A stretch of 64,000 nucleotides of DNA from Obelidium mucronatum. Taxonomy: Eukaryota > Chytridiomycota > Chytridiomycetes > Chytridiales > Chytriomycetaceae. The position numbers and the translations under genes were made by a program. Location: assembly GCA_025765595.1 (NCBI GenBank), contig JAIVFH010000012.1, positions 186,001-250,000 of the forward strand, written 5' to 3'. The notes under the pieces were generated by a model. That model saw nothing but the letters and a program-made list of their open reading frames with translations, ran no database searches and was not told the DNA's origin. Shown here in pieces: positions 1 through 10,507 of the stretch. The first letter of the stretch is position 1; each line of letters begins with the position of its first letter.

Positions 1-36
1 GATGCACTGCCTCCAACATGAACCCATCGCGTTCTG

Positions 37-1666
37 CTACTCCATGAACTGCATCGTCGTCCTTTGAAACCACTTGGTACGGGTCCCCAGGATGTGCTCG
101 CGCTTAGCGGCGTAGGAAGCAGCTGTTCGATAAAGGCTCAAGATGTGAGATTGTGGTAAGATATCGGCGGGCTCAATTTCGCGAAGGATGTCGGCTGCGG
201 TGAGTGATGGGAGCTGTAGAGCCTGAAGGGCCGTTTGTTGGGCCAAGGATACGTTCAAAGTACCGCTTTTTTCGTTCTTACGGCTTGAGTTTGAAGTTGA
301 AGGTTCGATGGCTGTCTCGTAATGAGAGGTTTGAGACAAGGAGTAGCAGTTGCTGAATGGAGATTGTTGAAGCTTTCCCTTTGATTTAAGTACTGGAGCA
401 GCTGAAGAAACAAAAGCTGTTGCCACTGTACTTGAAGTCTTGGATGAAGGTGTTCCGATATTTGATTCGGCCAATCTTGACGGCGTTTGGGTGGGAGTAG
501 TTGGCGGTGAGAATGGCCGAACGATATCACCATAATCCGAAACCGGGGAAGCAAGACAATCATCGTAATGCTTTCCAACCATAAAACCTTCGTCTTCCTC
601 CTCGTCGTCAAACATTCCCAGGGTCTTTTGCGCCATGAACCAACTCTTGATGATGCGAAACCTTCCCACGGCCGATTCCAAGTGCTCCGGGATTGCATTT
701 AGGACGCGAATCAATACTGGTAAGCTCAAAGTCCACAAGTTGTTGTCTGCCAGTAACGCCCAGCCCCGCATTACCAGTCCCAGAAGAGGAGCCCGAATAA
801 AACCCAATACGCGGGTGCACATGCAATCACAACATCCTCCGCGCCATGAAAGCGACGAGGCTGCCGCCCACATGTCGCATGCAGCTTCTCGGCCTTGGCT
901 TGTCGACGGATCGTTGATTGAGAAAATGTGGGTGAAGACTTGGAGATAGATATCAGCACGCTCATTTAGACTGATGTGGTGCGCGGCTTGGTAGCACGCT
1001 AAAACGAGTCTCCAGTCTTCTGTGTCAAGAGAGGTGGCTTCGTCGTCCTCTTCCAGGGAATAAATATATCGGAGAACAATTCGAAATGCATCCGCTATAG
1101 ATGTGAAGGGGTTTTTTTAAGAACATAGGTTAAAAATCAAATAAGCAAGCGCTTACGGTCAAGAAATGGTAGCTCGACAATCAGTTGAGTCAAGCTTCCG
1201 GAATTAGTCACGGCGGATGCGGGAAGCTGCGCTTTAAAGAAGTCCGAGCGAGTACGAAGAATTAAACTGAATTCATTGTTTTGATTCACGTTATGCAAAG
1301 GAAGTGTTATTCAGGGTGGATGTGAGTGTACAATCATAACACTGACCAATGAGCTGTGAATTGAACGCGGTCCGACCCAACAATCAGAGTCACATCGCTG
1401 CCACTTCCAGAATCGAGCAACGAAAGGAGATCATTTCTGGGCGTCGCTTTGTGGGATGCCCGGCGGTCTTCGTGGGATTCTCTTGGTGGAGACGTAAATA
1501 TTCCCAAGAATGATTGGCGTCGTCTAACAGAAGCTGAAGTAAGAACAGTCGTTGATGTTGCTGCTGTAGATGCTGATGATGGCGCGTAGGAGGCAGAAGT
1601 CATGATTTTTGGTTGTTTGAACGTTATGTTTGAGGATTTTAAAAGGCTTGATTCATGGCCAAGCAT
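37..1666 (-). CDS. BTB/POZ-BACK domain protein
   Basis: Three exons, complement(37..1094, 1157..1266, 1347..1666), read continuously for 495 codons; a second in-frame ATG at 1603 would give 474 aa. The N-terminus is Ser/Thr rich. A BTB fold follows: SDVTLIV, then after the first splice the hallmark TAHCLILRTRSDFFKAQL, then FRIVLRYIYS after the second splice. A BACK-like helical region (LPVLIRVLNAIPEHLES) and a long low-complexity Ser/Thr/Pro tail complete it. There are no Kelch repeats, NPH3 or zinc fingers. BTB-BACK proteins usually dimerise and act as Cullin-3 substrate adaptors; that role is family inference. Introns are 61 and 80 bp with GT-AG ends. The stop TAG is at 37-39, so the gene is complete. 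Confidence is high for the fold and low for the target. Confidence 0.75.
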
Positions 1667-1941
1667 GTAAAACTATGACCAATGATGCGACCAGCATGTG
1701 TAATGAATCTGCTTTGCCGCATGTCGGAGTTTGTTCACCTGCATATTATCACGGTTGCAACATAAAAATGCCTTCTTCAATGGTACTACTAGCTGTGACC
1801 ATCAGGCGTCGACCTGCCGGCCGGGTACATGCGAAGAAAATATTGAAGTAAATCAGAAATTGAATAATAGGACTGAAGTTGCGATACTACTCCATAATCC
1901 AAATATGCTATAATTACTTCTACATCTTCTACGCTCTCATC

Positions 1942-2013
1942 GGCCCAATGGTCTAGTAGTAAGATGCTCGCTTCGGGTGCGAGAGGTCCGGGGTTCAATT
2001 CCCCGTTGGGCCC
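1942..2013 (+). tRNA. tRNA-Pro (anticodon CGG), intronless
   Basis: A 72-nt cloverleaf. The acceptor stem GGCCCAA (1942-1948) pairs with TTGGGCC (2006-2012), with discriminator C. The anticodon stem-loop is CTCGC-TTCGGGT-GCGAG, with CGG in the loop. The T arm contains GGTTCAATTCC (B box). No intron and no encoded CCA. Confidence 0.93.
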
Positions 2014-2221
2014 TTTGCATGAGCCTTTTGGGAGAATCGGTGATGGGTGGAGGGAGTGGTTTTAGAGATGTATCGAGGTGTTGAATGATGGGTATGATCC
2101 TATGTCTGTGCATTCACTCGCACCCAGTGCACCCTTGGAATGTGTTATTTCTCGATCCTATGTGTTTTCTCGTTCTTTCTTTCTTTCTCTGTTTGTCTCT
2201 TTGCCAATTCTCGGACAACCA

Positions 2222-4616
2222 ATGTCGCACCTCCAAACAAACCAAACCCGCAAATGCGACTGCTGCCTGACAACGCACAGCGTCCAGTGGCGAAAAGGAC
2301 CGCATCGCTTCGATGTTCTGTGCAACAAATGCTGCTTGCGGTGGAAGCGCGGCTCGCTCAAACTACAGGCTGGAGACAGTGAGGGCGTCGAACTGCGGCG
2401 CGCAGAGAACAAAGAAGAAGAAGAACAACAAGAACAAATAGAAGAACAAGTAGAAGACGAAGAACGGGCAGATAAAAAGCCCAAGATGGGCGCTCATAAG
2501 AAGATCCGAGAAACGAGGGCAAAGGCTGTCAATCAAATCCAACTGCCACCACCGCGAAGAACGACGCAGAAGTCGGCTGCTGCTGTCGTGGTGAAACCCA
2601 AGCAAACAACGGCTTCCGTGAAGAAGAAGGTATGAGCAGACGAGGAAAGTCCCCCTTCTCATCTCCAACTTTCAAACTCAGAAGAGTGCCAAACGTGCAC
2701 CCAAGAGAGCTAAAAGCCGAAGTAATCGAGCCCCAGCCAAACCACCAGCGAGTCTAATACCCGCCAAAAAAGATGATGAAGCCGATGGAGACGAATATGA
2801 CTACGAGTATTCAGAGGATGAGGATCCAACAAAAGTATACTGTTACTGTCGAAAAAGATACGACCCGAACCTCTTCTATATTCAAGTAAGCAGTTCCATC
2901 ATATTTTTCTTCAAAAACTCATGTGTGTCTCTTGACGTTTTTTCAAGTGCGATGGATGTGATGAGTGGTATCATGGAATTTGCGCCAACATGAAAGAGGA
3001 GGAAGCCGAACGGATTTTCCTCTGGTTCTGCCGTATTTGTGAACGCGATAGCGGCAGACGCCCTGTCTTTAAAAAGTTTTGCGCCGGTTGGCTGGCCGGC
3101 GAAACATTCCGAGAACAGTCCCTTCTTCTGGAGCAGCAGCTTCAGCCTTTTAAACAGCAGCAGCAGCATCATTCTTTTGGTCCTTCAGCAGTTGGAGAGC
3201 GTCTCACTCCAGAAACAGACGCAACTACTCCCTCAATATCAGATTCCCCAGAATCTCCTCCACCCATAGCAGACTCCCCGGAATCCCCACCACCCACTCC
3301 GGATTTCGTTGAATACGAGCATCTGGATTTCATTGATATCGAGGGATTAACCGAAGAGGCATCCGAATCCATCAACATTGAAGCAATATCTGTGCCCCAG
3401 TCCCCGTTACCAGTCGCGGTCAATCCACAACAACCCGAAAATCAGGAACCACGCGCATCAAAGGAAACAACTACCAATGCCAATGCTGACAAAATCTACA
3501 ACCATCACTTGAACCTCCTTCAAAAACAGCACCTATCCCATCTCTACCAAACACTTCCAACATGCCTCAAATATCTTCCAGATCCAATCGCTCCGCACCT
3601 GTTGCCCACAGAGAAAAAGACCACCGCGTCTTCGTCTTCTGCTGCTGCAGATTCCATGTCTACAATCAGTGGGGGAACCAATTCTCGATATTGCAGCGAC
3701 GTTTGTGGGAAAAGTATCTCGTATTATCACTTGCACAAGTCTCTCCCATCTCTGCCTATCCGCAAACACATGCACCCGCTCGTGAAACTGTTGGCACAGC
3801 GAAATGAAGACTTGCCAAGTCTAGAGGCCTTTGACGCGATAGACAGTGACAGGCTGAAAACATTATGGAAAGAAAAGCGGACCGCGAAGCAATGGGTTCA
3901 AGTGTGGGAGGAAGGGCGGAAATTGATTGATTTGTGTGTGTTCCGGAAGAAGGCTGTGAATTACTTTTTGGGGGCTGCTGCTTCAAGGATGGGGAATGAT
4001 GATGATAAAGAGAATAGTTTAATTGCTGGTGAGGAGGAGTTGGTGGTGCGGAAAAAGAGTTCCAAGAGGAAGAAGAGGAGAAAGAATCGGACAGAAGATG
4101 ACGGAGAGCTGGCTGTTGCGGATGAAGGTACAACGAATGCTGGCGTTGCTGAGATTTGCGGATTTGATACCCGGATTGTAGATGTGTGGTTGAAGCGGAT
4201 TGATAGCGGCGAGGCTTTAGAAAATGGGGTGTTGGTTATTTCCGACAATGACAGTGTAAATGAGGAGAACGAAGCCGACGGACTAGGAGGTAGATTGGCG
4301 GACCCTGTGTATGGATTAGATCTGGACGCTTTGTCATCGGCTTCTACCATGCTTGAAGTGCAGAATGCAGTTCTCCCGACAATGTGCTCAACACCAGGAG
4401 ACCGATGCAAATGCCATATAGATTGGGAAGAACTGAGACTTCAAGAAGTAGATGCTCATATTGAGTTATTGGTATGTAGCAATCTTGTCTTCATCATTTT
4501 TGCTAAGAAGCAAGTTTCTGTTCAAGATGGAAAAGGTGGGCGAAATCGTTGCCGAGGAAACAACCATTGTCGATAGAATGCGTAAACGAAGAACGCTAAT
4601 GGCTCTCACTTTGTAA
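2222..4616 (+). CDS. GATA-type zinc finger plus PHD finger protein, Spp1/CFP1-like (COMPASS subunit candidate)
   Basis: Four exons (2222..2629, 2682..2885, 2948..4471, 4527..4616) give about 741 aa. Near the N-terminus is a GATA-type finger, C-x2-C-x18-C-x2-C, with VQWRKGP and LCNKC. After a Lys/acidic linker comes a PHD finger around residues 190-240: CYCRK, CDGCDEWYHGIC and WFCRICE. The C-terminal half has the Spp1/CFP1-type pattern, RYCSDVCG followed by CKCHIDWEELRLQEVD and a short basic tail. Spp1/CFP1 proteins are H3K4me3-reading subunits of the Set1/COMPASS methyltransferase in the nucleus. The GATA finger is not part of the usual family layout (animal CFP1 has a CXXC finger). A more distal ATG at 2078 is in frame, but the DNA before 2222 is a CTTT-rich leader, so the MSHLQ start is preferred. 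Confidence 0.65.
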
Positions 4617-4707
4617 TATTACATAAAGAAGATCGTTTAATTTATTTACTCTATGACAAATAATTGTAAATAATTGAATTTCAAATTTACTGTCAACCTG
4701 TAAAAGC

Positions 4708-5949
4708 ATGGATTCAGAGATTGGTTTAGCGGTTCTAGCAGCCATCGCCACATCATTCCTTATCTACCGACTACTTCTTGCCCCGCTTCCCTTCTCTGTC
4801 CGGGATATCCCGGATTTGACTGGGAAGACGGCAATTATTACGGGAGCAAATTCAGGTCTTGGATTCGAAGCTGCCAAGGCAATGGCGTCCAAAGGTGATA
4901 TACGAAATACTTGACTAAATCATCTGATTCATCTTTGAAATTCTAAAACCTCAATCTATGTGTTCAGGCTGTCGAATGTACGGTTTGCTTGCAAGTGGGA
5001 ACGTGTCTTTTCTACTTACTACCCTCATATCAAACAGCATCATGGCCTGTCGCTCAGAAGAGCGCGCCCTTCAAGCCATCAAAGAAATCAAAGAAACAGT
5101 TCCTGACGCCGACCTCGCGTTTATGAAATTGGAGTTAGCTGATTGGGATAGCGTCAAGGCTTTTGCTGGAGAATTCTTGGCCTCCAAGAAACCACTTCAT
5201 ATTCTAATGAATAACGCAGGTAGGGGAATGATTTAAACAAAGGATGCAGTCTTTTTTTTTCAATCTTCTTTTTATTGAACTTTGTCTTTTCAAAGGAATC
5301 ATGGCACCACCGAAATTCCAAAAGTCAAAACACGGCATCGAACTCCAAATGTCTGGAAACCATTTGGGCCATTTCTACCTAACACTCCTCTTGATGCCGA
5401 TTCTCGAAAAGACGGCAGTCGCAGCAGCCAAAACCGGAGACTCCATCCGGATCGTAAACCTTGCCTCCATCGGCCACAGAATTACCTACTGGCGCGGCAT
5501 TGATTTCAGTAAAATGACAGACCAACGGGGCTACCAACCGTGGCTCGCCTATGGCCAATCAAAACTGTCTAACATCCTCTTTTCGAAACAACTGCAACAT
5601 CGGATCGACAAGCGATACCCGCATTTATCCAATATATACGTGAATGCAGTGCACCCCGGCGGAGTGTCTACAAATCTTGGATTTCAAAGTGCAAATGTTG
5701 GGAGTCTTGTGGAATAACCCAATCATGCTGGGTGTGGCTCTTTCTCCGAGTCAGGGCGCGTTGACGCAGTTGTATTGTGCAACGTCAAAGGAGATTGTGT
5801 GGAGTGGATATAAGGGTTGTTATTTTGTGCCGACGGCCAGGTTGGCGACACCCAGTTCTTGGGCGTGTGATGAGAAGCTGGGGGGTGAGTTGTGGGACTG
5901 GTCTGTGGATGTTTTGACCAAGGAAGGGTTTAGTGTTCCCAGCTTTTAA
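4708..5949 (+). CDS. Short-chain dehydrogenase/reductase, retinol-dehydrogenase type (copy 1), one frame break
   Basis: Exons 4708..4894, 4968..4977, 5038..5219 and 5296..5949. An N-terminal hydrophobic anchor precedes [18 protein letters not shown] (Rossmann TGxxxGxG), NNAG, a catalytic Ser region, and YGQSK (YxxxK), then the VHPGGVSTN loop. Such enzymes are NAD(P)H-dependent oxidoreductases, often ER- or peroxisome-anchored; the substrate is unknown. Exon 2 is a 10-nt micro-exon, needed to keep frame and giving [13 protein letters not shown], and it recurs in the next gene. Near 5700 the frame shifts by +1. Removing one G from GGG (5700-5702) restores a full C-terminus ending KEGFSVPSF. This is either an assembly indel or a young pseudogene. 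It is a tandem duplicate of the gene at 6066. Confidence 0.8.
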
Positions 5950-6065
5950 AAAACGAAGAGTTTGGTTTGTTGCGTCAAATAGGGAAATCAAATTTGATGA
6001 CAAATAACCTCAAATTACCAACCGTTAAAACATTACAAAAAAATCTTGAAAAGAAAAGAAGCTCT

Positions 6066-7428
6066 ATGTTTGTGAGTCCTGAAAGACAATCTGCCCATCA
6101 CTCTACGGCTCTAAGAAACATAACCTGTAGAGTCTATTTCGCTCAAAGTTCAGCGCCACAGATGTTCCCGACTTGACAGGAAAGACTGCCATCATCACTG
6201 GATCTTCCTCTGGTTTAGGACTCGCCTCCACTTACATGATGGCAAGCAAAGGTGCAGATAGTATTCTCACAAATCCTCTTTGAATGAAATGCATAAACCT
6301 TTTACTTTTGTAGGTTGTCACATGTTAAGTGAAACGAGTGGTTAAAAAAAGCGGCATTATTCTGACAGTTACACCCAACTTGAACCATTAGCATCATGGC
6401 TTGCAGATCCGAAGAGAAAACGCGCGCAGCAATCGAAGAATTGAAAAAAGTTGTTCCCAACGCCAGTGTTCGGTATATCGGCTTGGATCTGTCAAGTCTT
6501 GCCAGTGTTCAACAGTTTGCAGATCAAGTCAAGAAGGAAAAAATCTCCATCCATATTTTGATGAACAATGCGGGTATGGAATCAGTTTTTTTTTTTTTTC
6601 GAAAAGAGAGAATTGAATTCTTTTATAGGAATTATGGGGTTGGAGAAGTTCTCACTGTCCAAGAATGGTATGTGTTCAAAAGCATAAAATTCAATTTCTA
6701 AAGTGGTATCTATTCTATTATAGATATCGAACTGCAATTCGCAAGCAATCACTTGGGTCCGTTTTATTTAACGTCACTGCTTCTCCCCATCATTAAAGAA
6801 ACAGCTGCGTCTGCGGGGAGTGCAAGAATCGTGAACCTCTCGTCCATGGCTCACACAACGTCTTACAAGGCTGGTATCGATTTTGCAAACATTAACAGTG
6901 CAGAAAGTTAGAGCTTTTTTTTTGTTACACTTGCAGAATCTGACATCCAAAACAACCAGCTTACAAGCCATGGCTTGCATACGGCCAAATCAAACTCGCA
7001 AACATCTTGTTTACAACCCAACTCCAAAAAAAACTCGAGGAAAGTGGCGTCACCAACATTTACGTCAATTCTGTTCATCCTGGAATGGTGTCCACTAATT
7101 TGGCGAGCGGCGCGAATATTTCTTGGGCGTTGAGTACCCTTGTAAAGCAAGTGGCAGCAACTCCAGCAAACGGGGCTTTAACTCAGGTTTCTTTATTTTT
7201 TTGTTTTTCTTTTGTATGAAACTAATGATTTCATCTTATATCAACAAAAAAAGGTGTATTGCCACGTCGAATGAGATTGTTGAAAAGGGATACAAGGGAA
7301 TGTATTTTGTGCCAACGGCAACAGTGGGTGAAACGAGTGCACAAGGAAAAGACGAGAAGGTGGCGCGAGAGTTGTGGGAATGGTCAACAACAACGTTGAA
7401 GTCGAAGGGGTTTATTGACAGCGAATAA
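6066..7428 (+). CDS. Short-chain dehydrogenase/reductase, tandem copy 2, frame break in last exon
   Basis: Eight exons: 6066..6071 (only ATG TTT), 6131..6251, 6314..6323 (10-nt micro-exon), 6392..6573, 6629..6667, 6724..6906, 6960..7186 and 7254..7428. Family motifs are [30 protein letters not shown] as YxxxK, and [10 protein letters not shown]. It is more intron-rich than copy 1, with three extra introns, but shares two intron positions and the micro-exon. The last exon is one base out of phase: dropping one G of the GG at 7253-7254 restores ATSNEIV, matching ATSKEIV of copy 1. The exon starting at 6960 was chosen because the nearer AG at 6935 leads to a stop. Function is as for copy 1; the substrate is unknown. 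Confidence 0.75.
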
Positions 7429-7448
7429 GTCAACGAATGAAGCAATAA

Positions 7449-7811
7449 TCAGTTGTTCTGGTCGTCGGGGTCGTTGTACCACTCGATAAACTTGTCCCTT
7501 GTCTGCGGCGGCAGTGACTCGAGATACGCCGTCAGCCGCGCGTTCATCTCAGCCAGCGGCATCTCGCGCGCCGCCTGCAGCGAGTAGTGGTCCGAGTGCT
7601 TGTGATCGTGGAACACGCAGAAGCCCTCGGGCACGGCAGTGGCCTCCTGCATGCGGAACACGCGCAGCTGAGGAGAGTCCGCAGGGAAGTCCGCAAGAAC
7701 AGCGACCATCTTCGGCGACACCGGCCACAGCGGCAGCGACAGCGGCTGCGACGCTGCCACCGGCAGGCGCGGCTGGATGCGGAAGAGTGTGCGCGGGAAC
7801 ACAGTGTAGCG
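7449..7811 (-). CDS. Small protein resembling fungal Tse2-type ADP-ribosyltransferase-fold proteins; 5' exon unresolved
   Basis: An open frame of about 120 codons, GC-rich compared with its AT-rich surroundings. It opens at an AG acceptor (7813-7812) into RYTVFPRTLFR and ends PDDQNN. No in-frame ATG is available, so an upstream exon or a non-AUG start must exist. The N-terminal FPRTLFRIQ, a central RVFRMQEA, and the C-terminal VPEGFCVFHDH..SDHYSLQ followed by LAEMNARL recall the small Tse2-like family (a bacterial type VI toxin fold with fungal homologues of unknown role). This assignment comes from remembered family features only. Expression, activity and any toxicity are unknown. It sits back to back with the lectin gene at 8050. 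Confidence 0.4.
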   Translation of the reverse strand, partial: RYTVFPRTLFRIQPRLPVAASQPLSLPLWPVSPKMVAVLADFPADSPQLRVFRMQEATAVPEGFCVFHDHKHSDHYSLQAAREMPLAEMNARLTAYLESLPPQTRDKFIEWYNDPDDQNN

Positions 7812-8049
7812 CTGTGTGAGAAAAAGTTTTACTTATTAAATAAAAGCCTGAAGGAGAATTGTACTAACTAATAAATGTATTTTTAAATGAAAATGACAAA
7901 TTACCAGACAATTATCAATAATTGTGGCTGATCTTTCCAGTGTCTCTTTTAATCCCAGCCACAAAAGGATTTAAACAGCTCGACAAAGAGCAACAAAATG
8001 TCCTTAAAAATCAATCACATACCACAAAATATCAATGCACTGTTGGACC

Positions 8050-8560
8050 ATGGCCTCCCTTTTTTTATTTGGCGCCGTTTCTTCTCGTCGTGTAGGACTC
8101 ATTGTGGATGAAGGAAAGACCTGTTTGATGGGTGGAGAAACCATGAACAAAGACGACTATATGTTGGCACCAGCTGGCCACGTTCAGCTTACAATGCAGG
8201 TAAAGCTCCTCCCAAAAAAAAAAAAAAGTTCACCACCAAAAAAACTTAAAATAAATCCAGAGTGATGGAAACCTTGTTGTCTATGGTCATGATAATCCAA
8301 ATTGGTGCTGGTTTTATTGGTGCACGTACAGGGCTCGATGGGCAACAAATACTGTTGGTCAAGGGAACGTTTTTGAAAACCACATGAACGGAAACTTGAT
8401 CTTGTGGAGAGGCGACGGGCAATGGGCTTGGTCATCTGGAACAGTCTACAATGCTCCAAAGCATCTTTGTATCCAAGACGACGGGAACTTGGTGCTTTAT
8501 AATCAAGATCAATACAGTGATCGTGATGCAGTTTGGGCTACAAACACAGATTATAACTAG
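8050..8560 (+). CDS. Bulb-type (mannose-binding-like) lectin domain protein 1
   Basis: Two exons (8050..8199, 8261..8560), 149 aa. A short hydrophobic start (MASLFLFGAV) may be a signal peptide. The B-lectin repeats are visible as SDGNLVVYGHD, MNGNLILWRGD and the best copy DDGNLVLYNQD, with the usual Trp-rich turns (WATNT, WAWSSGT). Bulb-type lectins bind mannose through QxDxNxVxY motifs; here the first position is Q or I-Q with DDGNLVLY, so one site looks intact and others are degenerate. Probably secreted or vesicular. The intron interrupts TMQ|SDGN exactly as in the paralogue at 22816-23407. An upstream ATG at 8035 would lengthen the N-terminus by five residues. Confidence 0.8.
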
Positions 8561-8711
8561 AATTTCTTGCCAAGCAATAAATTGAACTCCTAGAGGGTTT
8601 TTTTTTTTCATTTTTAGGAAAATGTTCCGAGACGTGCCCACAAGGTTTTTTTTTCTCGGAACAATTTCTTTTCCTATTAAATTTCATTTCTTTTGATTTT
8701 CTTTTATCCAA

Positions 8712-9803
8712 ATGGACTCTGGGGAAGATAAGACCGCCATCAAGAAATCGCTGGTTGCAGCATTAATTCTCTGCTTTGTCTTTTTCCTTGTTGAGCTTGT
8801 TGCTGGTTGGCTTTGCGGCAGTTTAGCGATCCTGAGTGACGCCTTCCACTTGTTAAGTGATGTCGCGGGCTTTGGACTAAGTCTGTTTGCCATGCGTATG
8901 TCGCAGAGAGCTGCAACCAAAGGTGGGGTGATGCCGCATGATCATGATTCATGAACATGGATGATGTGGTACTGACGATACTTATCGATTTATCTTGACC
9001 CATATCCAGCTTTCTCGTTTGGTTACAAACGGTTTGAAGTTCTTGCAGCTGTCATGTCTACACTATCTATCTGGTAGGCTGTGGCTATGTTGTCTATATA
9101 TTCAATACTAAAAAACCCAATTGTTATTGCGGTTGCAAGGATAATCACAGTATTTCTTGTGATTGAAGCTGCCAACCGCGTTCTTAACCCAACTCCAATC
9201 GACGCACCAATCATGTTTTGGACTGCATTGTTTGGTGTTGGAGTCAACATTGCTTTGGCGTTTACTCTCCACTCCTCTGACGGCGGCTGCAGCCATTCTC
9301 ACGGAGGAGGAGGAGGTCACGGACACACTCACCCTCACGGTGGAAGTCATGAACACGCTCATTCACACGGTAGTAACTTGTCCAATGCTCATTCCCACGA
9401 CAGTCATGATTCCCATTCCCACAATTCAGCGCACAGCCACAGTCACAGTCACAGCCACAATAGTCATACCCACCAAAAATCTAATCCAAGTCTCTTGCCT
9501 GCTATAAATAATTGCTCTACGTCCATTACGGCCGAAGGTCCTCATTCAAAACATGCCAATTGCACTGGCAGGAAACATAGCTGTCACGGCCATTCTCACA
9601 CAACCGTGTCTGATACCACTCCGTTACTCAGCAGCAACGGCAGCAGCAATTCAAGCATCGCGTATGAAACACTGGAAGCTGGGCAACAGCATCATCATTA
9701 TTCAGGAGAAGAATGCGGTTCCGCCGGCGCACAACCTAAAAAAACCAACTGGTTCTGGTTCCTGCAAATGGATGTAAGTTTTTTCCTAGCCGTTAATTGC
9801 TTT

Positions 9804-9844
<41 letters not shown>

Positions 9845-10357
9845 GCGTTCAGTACTTACAACACATAAAAACAACCCCAGAATATGGATATTAACGTTCG
9901 AGCTGCAGCTGTCCACGTAATCTCCGACCTAATTTCATCCATCGGCGTCATGATTGCAAGCATTATTCTCCTTCTCAAACCCGAATGGACAATCGTGGAC
10001 CCCTTATGCACCTTCTTTTTTTCAGTTCTCGTATTTGGATCCACTTGGGGACTCATGTCGCGTTGTTTTGCGATTCTCTTGCAAGGAACGCCAAATTCGG
10101 TTCAAAGTCTCGGCGACAATGCGGTTGAATCAGCGTTGTGCTCGATTCCGTTTGTCAAGAGCGTTAGTAAATTAACATGTGGAGTTTGAGTCAAGATTCT
10201 CATGTTGCTGTGATGCGATTGGCGGTTGGGGTTGAGATTTTGGAAGGAGGTAGGTGGAGGAGGGGTGCTTCAGAAGGCGACGGTTTCTCGTGTTACTGAG
10301 ATTATGAAGGAACGGTTTGGAATTGATCAGGTTAATGTGGAGTTTGAGTTTTGTTAG
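8712..10357 (+). CDS. CDF-family zinc transporter (ZRC1/SLC30-like) with His-rich loop; two frame breaks near the C-terminus
   Basis: Exons 8712..8922, 9010..9073, 9140..9773 and 9881..10357. Membrane segments include the metal-site helix LSDAFHLLSDV and its partner HVISDLISS, both with the HxxxD signature expected for Zn2+/H+ antiport. Between helices IV and V lies a long loop dominated by His-Ser/Gly repeats (about 9285-9470), typical of vacuolar or Golgi zinc carriers. The CDF C-terminal domain (MWSLSQDSHVAVM, then VTEIMKERFG) is present but split across frames. One base seems missing near 10174 and one G extra in the GGGG at 10262-10265; the two cancel. The third intron holds a T-run of about 37 nt. 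Likely role: loading zinc into vacuole or secretory compartments. Confidence 0.8.
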
Positions 10358-10507
10358 AACGCGGAAGTTTCCGCAGAGGGCTTGTTATTAAAATTTTCAT
10401 TTGGAGATATATACAACCAGCCACACTATTACACTGATAAGATTTTATAATTAAGTAAACAGATACCCAAAAAAAAATAAAAAGAACAGATTTCATTTTT
10501 GAGTTGA

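Noticed and set aside
3169..4410. Minus-strand Ser-rich open frames
   Set aside because: Antisense shadows of the Spp1-like exon.
10186..10254. A 70-bp intron to bridge the CDF transporter frame break
   Set aside because: It would remove the conserved WSLSQDSHVAVM segment of the CDF C-terminal domain, so two compensating indels fit better.
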